The notes: a model not told the origin generated them from the letters alone. A stretch of 64,000 bases of DNA from Vespula vulgaris (GCF_905475345.1 NC_066600.1:2489001-2553000), one strand, 5' to 3'; positions 1-13,399 are shown, numbered from the stretch's first letter. Numbers and translations: made by a program.

Positions 1-2550
1 GACGTCGAGCTTCCACAGAGAAAAGCTCCTTCCCCGAGCTTTCTAGGAATGGCACATATACACCAAGACTGTTACTCGGGAAAGTAAGTATAGCTCGTAG
101 AGAAAGAGTAAAGAAAGAAAAAAGAGAAAGAGAGAGAGAAAGAGAGAGAGATAATATGAAAGAAAAAGAAGGATATAGAAAAGAACGAGGATGCTCCGCG
201 AAAGGACTCGTCTCTTTCGATTTATTAACGACTCTCTTCTACTTACTTCGACGGCCATATTCCTGCAACGCTTAAGTAGGAAAAGGAAGATTCATCGTCT
301 TTTCACCTTTTTACTCAACGGAACTTACAAAGACCATGAAGGATGGGTTCTTCGGTTCGAAGACGTACGACGAAATATTTCACCTTCTTTCTCCTGTTGA
401 ATCCATGAAGTTGAATTAACATCGAGATATGATTGTTAATCTGATGATCGTTCGATCTAGAGATTTATTGAATTTATTTCTTCCTTAATTTTATTTTTTT
501 TTCTTTCTTTCTTTCTTTCCTTCTTTCTTCTCTTTTTTTTTTTTTAATAAACCAGTTATTTAACTAATCGTTATTTGATTATTTGATTTAGAAGAAAAAC
601 TATATAACTAAGTTTACTCGCGCGATCTCCATAAAATTAATCCTTCTAATAAAGTGACTTTTCTTTCTCTTTATTTGTCCTCGTGTATATATGTATGAAT
701 ATATATATATGTGTGTGTATATATATATATATATGATGTACATATATTTTGTACATAGGCCGTTTAGATACACTCGGTGGTGCGTCAGGCCACAAAATAA
801 TACCGCTTTATATGCATACGCGATTTAACGCGTAAGGCCATGATTTTTTTTTTCTACGGGGGTTTGCCTTTCTTCTACCCCTCCCCCTCCCTCCCCATCC
901 ATCCTCCTCCTACCCTCCGCTCCGCGTAGATTGCTACGCGTGCCTGCTCTAACGCACATAGAAAAAGGGAGAACAGTTTGGAGGTGAATCAACCGAGCTA
1001 CTGTTTTACGATTATTACAAAAACAAAAAGGAAGAGAAAAGAAAAACGTAATAATAAAAAAGAAAAAAAAAAATGATTGAGAGAGAGATAAGTATATTCA
1101 CAAGGAATTGTACAATATGAAACAAACAGTGAAATAAAATCTTTAGACGTTAACGAAGCATAAAGCAAAGTAAAGATCGATCGGAGAATAGTCGTTAATT
1201 AATACGAATTTAGACGATGTAGTAAGGAACAGGAGGAGAAGGTCGGAGGAAAGGAGGGGATGACGTTAAAAGGACGTTGTTGCTGTTGGAGAAGGAAGAA
1301 AGGGGAGTCGTTAACGGGTGAACAGTCACTAGCCCCGGAAGTTCAACGAAGTCGAAGGCAAGAACGTGCACGGACCCACGTCAGGACGTCCAGAGAAGAA
1401 GATGGCCGCTTGGTTGAGGGACTTTAATATCGTTTATAGGAGAAGGACGGTGGATACAAGGTCTGCACTCTCACACTTGGGTCTGTGCAAGTATAGGAAC
1501 GGGTTGGCACGTGCGAGGAAGAAGCTCCGCACGCGTTCTATTCGAACACTTCGTACATATACTTAGCCATATACACATATACATGGACATAGGGTGCTTC
1601 TTATCTCGTAAGGCCGAGTTTCCTCGGACAGTTTGCTAGCGCTAATGAGCTGGCAAGATAATTAGCATTATGTTAATGTGTGACGCAGAGAGAGTGAGAA
1701 AGAGAGAGAGACAGAACATGTCCGCTTCTCTACTAGTGGCCTCGATGGACTAGCCTGACGTATCCTAAACTCCTCTTCAGGGTAAGACCCTCCGGGTCTT
1801 CCCCTGAAATTCTCCTCTTCTCTCGTGTTTGTATCTAATGTTTGGACTATCTTAGGTAAGTTCTACGAGCGTCGGGCCAGCCAGTCGAGACAGCCATAAC
1901 CATCATCCTCGCGTACATCGTGCGAGAGCGAGAAATTCACTAACAGGAATGGAAGGAGGTGGACTACTACCTTCTCCTCTGCTGACTTGCTCTCGGTTCT
2001 GCGTCTTACAGGAAGGAACGAGAGTTGCTCGCTTCTTTGATAGAAAACGCACGGACACGCTCAACTTCGAAGGCTTCAGGCAAGGATCTTCCTAACCTTC
2101 GAAATAATCCTTGGTTCCTTACAGCAAGTCATCCTGTGTCTGTTAAATTAATCTTTGATAACTCAACTAGACAAGGAATAGAAGAAGAAGAAGAAGAAGC
2201 AGAAGAAGAAGAAGCAGAAGAAAAAGAAAATGAAAAAGAAGAAGAAGAAGGAAATGAAAAGGAAGAAGAAAAAAATCATGGCTAATAATAATATAACAAC
2301 GATGAGGCGATAAGAAATTAAGAAATATTCAAGAGTCGACAAAAATAGAAATTTGGACGTACGAACGATTAGAGTGATTCTAGTAATTTAAATCTAACTA
2401 TTACTATTGTTAGCTATATACTATACGCATCTCCCACCCCCTCTCTTTCTCTCTCTCAACTTGTCTCTCGAAAGACAAGAAACTAAGTGCACTCGTAGAA
2501 GAACACTCTACAGTATCTAAAGTAAACGTCCAGGATCTTTGCGATTTGAG
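1..2550. other. Intergenic, repeat-rich, no gene supported
   Basis: No reading frame here shows a recognisable domain or credible splice structure. The stretch holds GA-rich tracts (about 118-160, 1681-1712), an ACGT-mixed island (about 1300-1560 and 1850-2110), a run of homeodomain-type TAAT cores (about 1640-1680), a strong short hairpin (1776-1808, listed separately) and a GAA-type array (about 2178-2275) that would encode only Glu/Lys. The GC-richer islands could be regulatory DNA or exons of a non-coding RNA; the sequence alone does not decide. Confidence 0.6.
1776..1808. repeat. Short perfect-arm hairpin (15-bp stem, one mismatch)
   Basis: The left arm (1776-1790, beginning TTCAGGG and ending GACCC) pairs with the right arm (1794-1808, GGGTCTT to CCCTGAA) with one mismatch and a 3-nt loop (TCC). 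Both arms are GC-rich, so the fold would be stable as RNA or as a cruciform. It is too short for a typical animal pre-miRNA, which has a stem of roughly 22 bp or more. Confidence 0.7.
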
Positions 2551-3403
2551 AGATGGTTAAGACAGTAGTGGTAGAGAAGAAAAGACAGGAGACGACCGGC
2601 ACGCGATCCACATTGGAAAAGTTAATATCCAAAGGGTGGTCATTCAAAGTTATATTTGCAGAGAAGTACGATAGGATCTACGAGATAGGATTCTACCTAA
2701 CAGCCATCTCTCTTCTGTATTTCCTGCAAGTACTTATACGCAGAACGATAACGCTGCTCCGTACGGCTCCTCGAACTACGCCATGTTTGTTCGTTCTATA
2801 TTTTATGGGAACACTCAGTGGTAGAGAAACCCACGTAGAACATAGTCAACCTTCGTCCCCAAATGAAAATAATACTATACGCTTCCTTTCTACCGGGATA
2901 TAAAAGGAACACGAATTTGTTTTAATCCCTCGAACGACCATCCATCCATTTCTTATCTCGATTTTTCGACATTAGTTTCTAATAGTTATATAAACGTTTT
3001 GAAATAATTAAAATATTTCATATATGTAGATGTATATATATATATATATTTGTTTATATAATATCTTTATCTACGTATGGATCTAATACGCCTTGCGTTT
3101 AGAAATTTGTCGATATAATAGAGAAGAGGAAAGAGTCAAAGTGGAAGATCGATCCATCGATAAGACATCATTGATGGTCTCTCCCGATGATCGATCCGTC
3201 TGCGGTTTAGCACGGCGTAACAACCGGGCACACCTACATACATCTACATCGCGTAGAACCTACCACCGTCCTAACTAGCCCGGGCTAATTAATTAATCAT
3301 GCACGTTCGCAGACTCCTCTCACCTCTCCCACCTACAAACCACCTTCGTCTCTTCCTCTTTCTATCTATCTATCTATCTATCATCTATTCTATCTATCTA
3401 TAA

Positions 3404-3455
<52 letters not shown>

Positions 3456-3619
3456 TACGATACTCTTCTTTACAAGCTCAAGTTAAGCTACTTGCCCAGA
3501 AGCCCCAACGAGAGCCAAGTTTACCACCAAGTCCGCGTATCTTCGCTATTGTCGAGATCAGTTCAACCAAGGTGTCGAATATCCCATATAGTCTTAGTCC
3601 TCTTTTCCTCTTTCTTCTT

Positions 3620-3651
<32 letters not shown>

Positions 3652-3905
3652 ACTACTACTACTTCTGTTTCCAGTTTCTCATCCTATTCCTCCTCCTCTT
3701 CTTTTCTTCTTATCTTTCTCCTTATTCTCTTTCTCTTCTTGGTCAGACTTAACATTCATTATCTTGATTAATTGATCGATGTCCTCCTCCCTCAGCAACT
3801 AACTTTTCTTATAGCTGGTTATTTGTTTAGACGTAAACACTTTTCAGTTGGTCCCTTTTTATTGGAAATGTTTAGTAATTAAGGAACTTGTTTAATCTAT
3901 CTCTA

Positions 3906-3957
<52 letters not shown>

Positions 3958-4619
3958 CCTGTGTATTATTACGCATGAATATCTTTATGAATATATTTAA
4001 TTTTATATATATATATACATATATAAATATACATATGTATTATTTCACAAAAACAGAGTAGTTCATTAATCGATCGATTTCTATTATAAAGAATGAGATA
4101 GAAAATAAATAGAAAAGGATAAGAAAGCAAATGAAGATAATTCCTCCATAAAATTATAGAGAATCGTTATTTTAATATTAATACTTTCGTTGACTATAGA
4201 CAAAAGCGCGGGAAAAGTTGAAGCGAGTCTTTGAAACTAAGAGTAACAAACGCTCCTTGCCGCCGGATGATTCAGCTCTGTGTGCTAGCTAACAAAGAGG
4301 CAACAAAGGGTTAACCAGGTATCGGACGAGTCTTTATTTAAAGTTAAAATTAATTTCTATCCTCACGAACGATATTCGGTTAGTAAGAGCAAAGATTTTG
4401 CGTTTGCCCATTTGACCTATATCGTTCCTTCTCTTTCTCACCCTATCTCTCTTCCTATCTCTCTCTTCTTACCCTTTTATATCACAATCTTAATCCTTTC
4501 GTTATTGCGATTACAACGTAAGACTCTCGAATGAAATATAATATCCTCTAGTTACGAGGATCGAATTATTATTTTGAAATAACATCGATAAAAATTATAC
4601 GATTTATTAAAAGAAATCA
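2551..4619. other. Intergenic with TATC and TA arrays
   Basis: The stretch contains a TATC/CTAT array (about 3361-3400), a long TA array (about 3402-3454), a TTC then TAC trinucleotide array (about 3628-3664) and a second TA array (about 3909-3952). The unique DNA between them shows repeated TAAT cores (about 3285-3297 and 3765-3773). A 116-codon frame at 2553-2903 starts with ATG but resembles no family; see the rejected list. Confidence 0.6.
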
Positions 4620-4766
4620 TGTCGACAGACGAGAAAGGAAGGGAAAGAGGAAAAATATCGAAACAGGCGGCTTACACGCGTCGCTCACTGCGCATCAAAC
4701 GTTTATCGCGTGAAACCATAAGAGAGCAGTTGGCACGGATGATTCATGATGGGTTAGAGAAAACTC

Positions 4767-4769
<3 letters not shown>

Positions 4770-4819
<50 letters not shown>

Positions 4820-5231
4820 GATGCGAAGGGTAGTAAACTAAGAAGCAAGAGAGAAATTGTGCAAGAGAGAGAGAGAGAGAGAGAGAGAGTGAATATTGTA
4901 TACATACATATTACATACACACTTACATACATATCATGCAAATGGTTCCAATCATAAGCAAAGTCTATAATCGATCTATAAATCTGCTTACGGGGAAGAA
5001 AGGATCGAAAGCGAATCAAGAAGAGGGACTTCGCGATCGTTCTACTGTACGTATGTATACATATACATATGTAAAAGTAGTAGAGAGAGGGGGTAGTTTC
5101 ACTAGCTCGAACACAGATACAGATACATACACAAACACATAGAAAGTCGACGAGGCATACACCATCATAGACAAATGTATCTTGTTAGCATACCATTTGT
5201 ATGCATGGGGTTTTGCATTCTCTCTCACTTA

Positions 5232-5323
<92 letters not shown>

Positions 5324-5370
5324 GTCTGTCTCTCTTTCTCTTTCTCTTTCTCTTTCTCTTTCTCTTTCTC
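4770..5370. repeat. Cluster of GA, CT, TATC and TTTCTC microsatellites
   Basis: In order: a GA array (4770-4816), a shorter GA array (4865-4889), a CT array of about 50 bp (5234-5284), a TATC array (about 5289-5323) and a TTTCTC hexamer array (about 5333-5370). The arrays are nearly perfect, which suggests recent length change. Long open frames here encode only Ser-Leu or Arg-Glu runs and are artefacts of the repeats. Confidence 0.95.
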
Positions 5371-8040
5371 CCACCACGTGTAGAGAGTAAGCTCGCTCAC
5401 GGTACGAACGTTTAGCGCTTAACTTCTTCGGCAAATCAAATGGAAATTCGTTTCTGCTCGAGCGATGCTTAATCGACGCGACCTCCAATAATCGACGAAG
5501 ATCGTTCGGGTTGAACAGAAATGATTGCAATATTCGAGTTGGTGATAAATAAGACAAGAGGTTCTCTACTGGAAGTAGAACAAGTCGTGAGACTTTTTTA
5601 AACAAAACAATATTATCGATTCTTTTTCTTTTTTTCTTTATTTTTTGTTTTATTTTTATTTAAAGTGAAAAGAAAATCGTATAAATACGTTTTCACTTCG
5701 TTTTCTTTCTTTTTATTCTTCTTCTTCTTCTTCTTTAAGTCCGACAATAGAAATAAAGTATAGAAATAATTGTATGGAATAAACGTAAAGACGTTTTTCT
5801 CTATAAAAGACACATAATAGAAAGAGGCGATCTATTTCGAGTGTAAAAAAAATTGAGTAGCATTTTCCAAGAAGAACCGCTTGTTGTAGTATGTAGTAGG
5901 TATATAATGTTGATTTTCTCGGAAATTGTTTTTCGCGCTTTTTCAATCGGCGTATACCTTAATGAAGTGTAAACGCACGGCTCATTTGTTTAACGGCATC
6001 GACGGAGGAAGAAGAAAAAGGGAGCGGCGAGAAGATGCGCGCTAGACGATAATTATAGAAACTTGCGGCGCTCCTGGTTTCTTCGGTATCAAAGCACTCG
6101 ACGAAATAATCAACGAACGTACGAACGAACGAATGAACGAAGAAATTAAGGAACGAACGAACGAACGAAAGAACGAAGAAACGAAGCAAACTTCGATGAA
6201 GCTCCAACGAGGAAGGGTACGTTAGAACGAAGGGTAGACCAGAGGGATGAAGGATGAGGAGGACGAACCGAAACTCGAGGACGATATTCTTTGCGTCATT
6301 ATCGCGATTTAATTATGTCGATTCCTTTGAGTCTCTTCATTTAGACGCTGCTTGACTGGCTTGAAGTCTCCTCTTTCTCTCCCTTTTCCTCTGTCTATCT
6401 TTATTTTCACCCTTCGTCCCTCAAATACCCACCCCCGCAAATATCGTCCGATGTAAATATTTTCAAAAACGTTAATCATGCTAATTCTTTTAATCATCTC
6501 ACCGAATTAAAGCTGCAATAATTTCAAGAAATAATTAAATAAGATAATTCCTTTTTATCTAAGCTATATTAAATTAATAGATTAATAGATATATACATAT
6601 TAATAACGCAGTTATCAAGATTTTATATATGTATATACGCGTCTGTGTATGTGTATGTGTTTGTGTGTGTATATAAATTTACAAAAATATTAAATGACTT
6701 CCCCTAAAGTTTGATAACCGAGATACAGAGAGACGTAAGAAGAGTTGCGGTTTTTAAGGCGCAATCACTCTCTCCCTCTCTCTATCTCTGTTTCTTTTCC
6801 TATCTTTCTCTCTCGCTTTCTAAGGACCCTCGCTTTCGTGATTGATTAACTTCTTTTTTTCCCGGCCGACGAGGACATTGAAGGCAACGTGGAAGGACGA
6901 TGAGAAACGTAATTATAATTTTTATTCATTAGCGTGGTGTCGGGGGAGTACGAGGAAAGGAAAGAGAAAAGACGAACGAAAAAAAAAAGATCTTACAGTT
7001 TGATTTCACGATTTGAAATAAGTTCCTTGCGGTTTCGAGATACGATTATTTTCTTTTATACAAAAGGGCCACCTCCATGAACGATCAATATTCATTTAAA
7101 AAATATTTCTTGAAGGGCTATAATGAACTCTGTTAATATTCTTCAGCGAAATATAGCCTAATCGCCCTTGTCTCTTTCTCTCTCTCCCTCTCTTTCTCTT
7201 TCATTTCTTTTCTCTTTAATGAATACGTATATATATATGTTTGAAAAAAAATTAATATCACACATAATAGAGTTAAGAAACTATATTGAAAATTCTCTGC
7301 TAATTCGTGCAGGAGATATCCAAATCGTAATTCGTAGATTCTATTTTCTATAACATGCACATAGTTCTGATGTAAAGCATACGTAAAGCTTGTATAACGC
7401 GTTCGTGTTTCTCTTAGTCGCGTAGTCTGTGTTCTCTAATCAGTAAAGCGTCCGACGTTGCACGAGATACTTGCAGAGGAGACTCGATTGATGATTCTAA
7501 AGACACTTCCTTTGTCGTTCGAATAAAGAACTTTAAGCATTTCGACTTGAGGAAGTTCTTATCGGAAGACTTTTAAGAGGAATTAATGAATGCAGGGAGA
7601 GAGGGAGACAGACAGAGAGAGAGAAAGAGAAAAGGAGAGAAAGATAGAGAAAGTAAGACAGAGAGTTGAGAGTGATCGCCGAAGTTAAAATGAAAAAAAA
7701 AGAGAGAAAGAAAAAAAATGGATAAAATGTCGACGGTTATTGATCATCGTTCAAACATTATCTCTTCCTCTCTCTCTCTCTCTCTCTCTTTCTTTCTTCC
7801 TAAATAGTAAAACCCTAGAGATCATTTATAATTATTTGAAGTAACAAAGATTTCGATTCTCGATAACTCTTATTTTTATAATCCGCAATTCTTGATCCGC
7901 ATTAATAACACAAACAAATGAAAGAAATTTATTCGATCACGAATCAATGATGATAAAGAAACAAAAAACGGCAAATCAAAAAAATAATACAAAAGAAAAA
8001 AAGAAACAAAAGAAAGATAAAAAGAAAGAAAGAAAGAAAG
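5371..8040. other. Intergenic, low-complexity
   Basis: No gene is supported. The stretch contains a degenerate GAAC array (about 6114-6186), AT-rich tracts, short CT/GA arrays (about 6767-6830, 7166-7210, 7590-7660, 7763-7790) and a GAAA array near 8022-8040. I see nothing else that can be supported. Confidence 0.55.
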
Positions 8041-8360
8041 GACGAAATTTAAAATCGTCTTTTCCCCAACGCGTGCCGCCGGCAACGATTCGCCAACGAC
8101 GATGATTCCACTCGACACAGGGCAATAACTTTAAACCGAATCGAACCCCCGAGACATCGTCCGTGAGTGGCTTATTTGCATGCCGACCTGAAAATCCCGC
8201 ACCCTCTTCTTATGCCATTCGAAGTCAGCCGGCACTCGACATAAGGTGGCCCTGGCCCGTTTGCCAAGGACTAACGCGTGAGTCCGCCACGTCGCGATCG
8301 TTTAGCACTTTCCCGTAATTTTTTCCCCGAAGAACCCCCTCTTATATTTGCATAGCCGCG
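8041..8360. promoter_or_regulatory. GC-richer unique island with two octamer (POU-type) sites
   Basis: This 320-bp island is free of simple repeats and much richer in G, C and CpG than its surroundings. It contains two perfect ATTTGCAT octamers (8174-8181 and 8346-8353), the classic recognition sequence of POU-domain factors. It is bounded by an AAAG array on one side and a CT array on the other. An enhancer or promoter role is inferred from composition and motifs only; no gene start could be attached to it. Confidence 0.35.
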
Positions 8361-8371
8361 AGCCCAGCTCT

Positions 8372-8835
8372 CTTTTTTCTCTGTCTCTCTCTCTCTCTCC
8401 CTTTCTCTTTCTCTCTGTCTTTCTCTTTTTCTTTCTTTCTTTCTCTCTCTCTCTCTCTTTTTCTCTTTATACGTTGTGGGGACGCGTCAACGATAAAAAT
8501 CGATGTTCTCTAATCGAAGCAAAACACTCGGCTTGCTCATTATATTTGTATTCCGTTGTGGCTTCTCTTCCGATCGGGGAAGGGGAAAAAAAAGGAAAAG
8601 GTCTTTTCAAGTGTTCGAGAAAATAAGAATCGATCCTGTCGATGGAGAATAAATACACAACCGTCCCTTGATTTACACCGGTACATTTTATACACCCTAA
8701 ATTGTCCAAACGTTTCGCACGATAAGTTTCATAACCCCTGGTTTCCTTTATGAGTGATCTAATTTCTAGAGAATATATATATATATATATTCTTTTATGA
8801 TCTTTATCGTATTTAGATTCTGCGCGTTATCTATT

Positions 8836-8870
<35 letters not shown>
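8372..8870. repeat. CT/TTTC tract, TA array and TTTA array
   Basis: An imperfect CT/TTTC tract (about 8372-8470) is followed by unique DNA, a TA array (about 8769-8790) and a clean TTTA array (about 8833-8870). Confidence 0.9.
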
Positions 8871-8871
<1 letters not shown>

Positions 8872-8917
8872 GTGTCTTTTATCCGTATAAAAAAAAGAAA
8901 TTGCATAGAACGAACTG

Positions 8918-8986
8918 TTTGCGTAAATCAAAAAAATGGCTGCACATGTTCCTTTGCGTAAATCAAAAAATGGCTGCACATGTTCC
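8918..8986. repeat. Two-copy tandem duplication of about 35 bp
   Basis: Copy 1 (8918-8952) and copy 2 (8953-8986) are head to tail. They differ only by the length of an internal A-run, and each contains TGGCTGCACATGTTCC. This is a recent local duplication of unique DNA rather than a microsatellite. Confidence 0.9.
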
Positions 8987-9108
8987 TTTTTCTATTCCCG
9001 GCATATTTTGCATCGATAATCTTTAAAATTAAATATAATCGTGTACCTTGTCTCTAATCTTTAAATCATTTTGATTTAAATTTTGAATCGTCAAAAAAGA
9101 AATTTCAT

Positions 9109-9127
9109 ACGTACGTACGTACGTACA
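9109..9127. repeat. ACGT tetranucleotide array
   Basis: Four to five tandem ACGT units. The unit is self-complementary, so the array is a perfect palindrome. Confidence 0.9.
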
Positions 9128-9129
9128 TC

Positions 9130-10800
9130 GTTCAGAAAATAAATATTGAATTTAAAAATGTAGGAAAAATCTTGTAAATATAGTAGGAAACATTTCGGAC
9201 CTTATACGTGGAGACATCTAGAGAGAAAACGGCAGAGAAACGAAGCAAATACCGCTCGGTCGATATGAAACGGAAGAAGACTCTTATATATAGCACGAGA
9301 AATCGTATCGTATATCCTCCTCGTTTTACTCCCGAAAATATAGGCACGATAAAATCCAGTGAAATTAATGGACAAAACGTATCTGATATTCCAATCAAAT
9401 TTTATTACAAGGACACATAATGCTAATTATCTTTGACACGTCGACAAGAGATTACATTATCGATACTAATTAAATAGTAATCCGAATGAAAGATATTCCA
9501 TTTAATAATTAAATCTTTCTAATCGCAGAAAAAAAAATAAAAAATACTACTTCACCAGACGATAGAATATAAAATAATTGAATTAGGAGATAAAGAAAAA
9601 AAGAAAAAACCAAGAAAAGAAAGAGGAAAAGAGAAAAATTGAGAAAAAAGAACTAAACGATGCGATTGAAAAGGAAGAGAAGAAAGAGAAAAAAAATCTG
9701 AACATAGAAGAAACTTTAAAATGTTGAATTATGTAAAGTCAAAGAAGAAGCATCGAGGAGGAAAAAATGAAGGAACCACAAAAATGTCGAGACTCGTGCC
9801 GGATTGTAGAGAGAAAGTGGGAAGGCCGAAAGAGGAAAGGCAAGGGGTGTGTTACGGAATGTCTTTTACTAGCAAGGGGTAGTAACGCTCGGTTCGTTTT
9901 AAAAAATAAAGCGACGTACGTAGTGGATTTGCGGCTAGGAGGAGGGTGTTTGCACGGGGTAGGTAGGAGATGTGCCGAAAGAGAGAAGAAAAAAAAAGGG
10001 AAGGATGGTAGGAAGGAAAAAGAAAGAAAGAGAGATAGAAAGGAAGAAAGAGAAAAGAAAGGGGTTGAAGAGAAAAAAAAAGAAAAGAGAAGAAAAGAAA
10101 AGAAAAGAAAAAAAGAAAAAAAAAGAGAGAAAGAGAGAGGAAAAAAGAGAAGCGGGGGTGACGTGTGGCGAGTCGCCGAGCGGGTGCAAAGGCAGACGCC
10201 TTCGCTGGTTTCATTAACCCCACGCATTCATAATCTCGAGTGTGTTGGACGTGCGAATATAGATTGAGATGGGAATGAGACCGTTTTGTTCTGCGTCGTG
10301 TATTCGCGCGAGTCGCCACCTACCGAGAGAAAGAAGGAGAAAAGGGTATACTCTCAAAGAAGGGTGCATTTGAAAAGATAGAAAAGAGAGCCGAGTGTTC
10401 GCCGTGAGTAAGATGTTATGTTTGTACCGGGTAAATAGACAGTCAGTCGATTCCTGTGTCTCTTTGGGATCCTCGAATCCTACTCGACTTCACCCCTATC
10501 CGATGATCTAAGCGAATTTCGCGGCTAGGATACGCGCCTAATCGACGAGCACGACCAAACACCGATTCGTCGAGGGTCCTCAATCTTCAGATCGACTGAT
10601 AACGTTCCTACTTATCTCGACTTCTTTTCAAACCTTCTTCTTATATACTGAGAAAATATTTGGGAGAACTATTCTACTGGACTATCGTACCTGATTATGT
10701 TCAATTAATTTTATATCAAAACGAATATAGATCTCAAAGGTATCACGTAAGGAAGATCAATGGTAACAGGTCTATATTAATTTTTTCGAAAGATCCTTCA
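9130..10800. other. Intergenic; purine-rich tract
   Basis: No gene is supported. The main feature is a strongly purine-biased tract on the + strand (about 9960-10150, mixtures of AAAAG, AGAGA and GGAAG). It opens frames on both strands encoding Lys/Glu/Arg or Phe/Ser/Leu runs, which I treat as spurious. GC-richer unique DNA follows at about 10150-10330. Confidence 0.55.
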
Positions 10801-10831
10801 AAAGAGAGGGACATTATTTTGGTACTTTCGA

Positions 10832-10832
<1 letters not shown>

Positions 10833-10887
<55 letters not shown>

Positions 10888-11065
10888 GTTAGTTGCATTT
10901 AGGATTGCTGTGGTAGAGGTTGTCGGCTGGCCGTGGCTTGCAACATGAGAGGCGGACACCGTTGGGATTGTTCGAGGGGGTGGAGAAGGAGGGGTGGCTC
11001 TGTGGTGGTCGGGCTTCGGCGGTAGGCAAGCGTGGATGCTGCTGCTGCTGCTACTACTGCTGCTG

Positions 11066-11098
<33 letters not shown>

Positions 11099-11337
11099 TG
11101 AGGACCGACAACTCGTAAGGAACGGAGGAAGCGAACGGAAGAGAAGAGAAAGCAAGAGCCAAACACGGATGAGAGAAGAGAAGAGAAGAGAAGAGAAGAG
11201 AAGAGAAGAGAAGAGAAGAGAAGAGAAGAGAGAGAGAGAGAGAGAGAGAGTAGCTTAGGGTGTGCTATGTGTAGCCGGGTCGATTCAGCCCCGGGCACTC
11301 GACTCCAAGCTACCTCTATCTGCTGTATTCCCTCTAT

Positions 11338-11369
<32 letters not shown>

Positions 11370-11410
11370 ACTCTCTCTCCCTCTCACTCTCTCTCCCTCT
11401 CTCTCTCTCA
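10833..11410. repeat. CT, CTG/CTA, AGAAG and CT arrays
   Basis: A CT array of about 50 bp (10833-10884) is followed by a CTG/CTA trinucleotide array (11039-11098), a pentanucleotide array of about 12 AGAAG-type units (about 11168-11229) running into GA repeats, and a CT tract (about 11339-11410). The CTG/CTA array would encode Ala/Val on the minus strand, but no gene context was found for it. Confidence 0.95.
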
Positions 11411-12138
11411 CTTTCCGCAACCATCACCACGGTGTTACCTACCGACCATCCCTCCGCCATCTCCGCATCCTCCGTTGCCTCTTTCTCTTCTCCCAGCAAC
11501 CCCAATCCTCTCTTCTCCACCACCCTCCTGTGGTCGTGCCACTAGGTGCCGATACAACTTCCCCACCGACTACTATTCCGAACTACTCCGTGGCCACCGG
11601 TTATCGCACGATTCTGAAGAACGAGAGACTGGATCAACCTAGGGATCTTTCCTACGATCTTATAGGATTCTAAAATCATCTTTAGGATAATTCATCCTAT
11701 CGTTTCTTTCTGTTACGATAGGAAAATTTCATTTCTCTCTCCTTCTCTCTCTTTCTGTCTCATGTAACTGATAATATCTGACTTCGATTTCGGATCAGAC
11801 GACGCGACTCGAAAAAGTAATTTTATAGTCTGAAACGAGTCATAAACATTAAGATACTAAGTTCGTCGTCGTCGTTGTCGTCGTCGTCGCCGTCGCCGTC
11901 TTCGTCGTTCGCCATCTTGCGCAATTGCACATTGGAGTATGGTCGATGGCAAAGTCGGCCGAGAGAGAAAGAGAGAGAAAGAGTAAGACTGAGAGAGAGA
12001 GAAAGAGAGAGAGATACAGTAGACGGGGTAGGAGTCTCCCACCGAGAGAACTAGAGACTTCCGTTCCCCGATTACATCTTGGAGAAACGGCGTACAATGG
12101 CAGCGGGAGCTGAAATCAGGCGGGACCCAACATCTCTC

Positions 12139-12182
<44 letters not shown>

Positions 12183-13399
12183 TCTCTCCTTCTCTTTCTC
12201 TCTTTCACTTTGGCTTAGCTGTACTCAGGTCCCAGGTCGTGGCTTCGTAAGAATACGAAGCTCTGCATAGGGGCGGTTCTCCGAGAAACGGAGAAAGCGA
12301 AGAGTGAGAGGGAGAGAGGGCTATTTGTACGCAGACGTAAACCCACCTGGACTCTCTCCACGCGCATTGGTTTCTACATCTGTGCCGTTTGTCTGTACGT
12401 CTGATGACGTCAACGACGAGGCTCCACCCAAGCCGCTTTTGGTCTGTGTCTGCTCTGCACTGGCTCGATTCCTACGGGGTGGCAAACTCTGTTCGAGTAT
12501 ATGTATCTATGTATTTGTGTGTCTGTCTGTGTGTATATGTGTGAGAGAAAGAGAGAGCTAGAGAGAGAGAGAAAGAGAAAGAGAGAGAGAGAGAGAGAAC
12601 TGAACTCGCGGTGGAGGTGGTCGTTCCAAGACGGATCTTGGAAAGGCGCTTGCGCACCGAACTACTGGATCGTTTATTTGTATCTGTCATTGCCGACTAA
12701 GGAAAGGGGAGGAAGGTCTTTCTCGTCTGGGTGAGAAAGAGAAAGAGAAAGAGAGAGAGAGAAAGAAAGAGAAAGAGAGAGGAAGAGAGATCCCCCTTCT
12801 TCTTTCTTTCAACCTCTCCTCCTACTAACTTTACCTGTCTCTCTTTCTCTCTCTCTTTTTCATTCTCTCGTTCTCTCTGATTCCTCTTTCTCTTTCTATT
12901 CACCCTTCTACCGCCCTTATTCCTTTCTTCTTTCCGTTCGCTTCTCCTCCTCCTGTACCTTTCTACGCCATCCAACGATTCACAATTCAAAGTTTCTCCC
13001 AAAGTCACCGATGAGAATTATCGAACAATGTTACTTTTTAAATATCTCTGTTGATAAGACTGAAATAATTTTTCATTCTATTAATTATTATTGTTATTGG
13101 TATTATTATTGTAATTATTATTATTATTAGTATTCCATTGTGATATCAATTGGCAAATATGTAAGGATCAGTTAGTTCGATATATCTCGAGCCAGATAAG
13201 TAAGTTCCTCTCGGCTTTATTTCTTGAAGGAAAGAAAAAGAGAGGGTTGCGTACTCACCCTCCTTTGCCGAACCTTTCGCTAAGAGGTGGCCGTGGCTAA
13301 AATTTATTTCTCGTCCTACGTTAAAGTGCTGTGAAACAGAAAACTCCGAGCGTAGACCCGTCGGTGCTGTGGTCCAGACTAAAGGGTTTTAACCTACGC

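Noticed and set aside
2553..2903. 116-codon + strand frame with an ATG and a hydrophobic segment
   Set aside because: No family resemblance, no supported neighbouring exons, and codon content is unremarkable for this repeat-rich DNA; kept only as a weak possibility.
4770..4816. GA arrays as possible GAGA-factor promoters for individual genes
   Set aside because: No transcript start or coding exon is near enough to assign them; left as general context.
9739..10319. Long frames on both strands rich in Lys/Glu or Phe/Ser/Leu
   Set aside because: They arise from a purine-biased tract that lacks stops in several frames at once.
10899..11258. Ala/Val-rich (-) and Cys-rich (+) frames over a CTG/CTA array
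   Set aside because: Trinucleotide repeats open all frames; no start context, domain or splice partner supports a gene.
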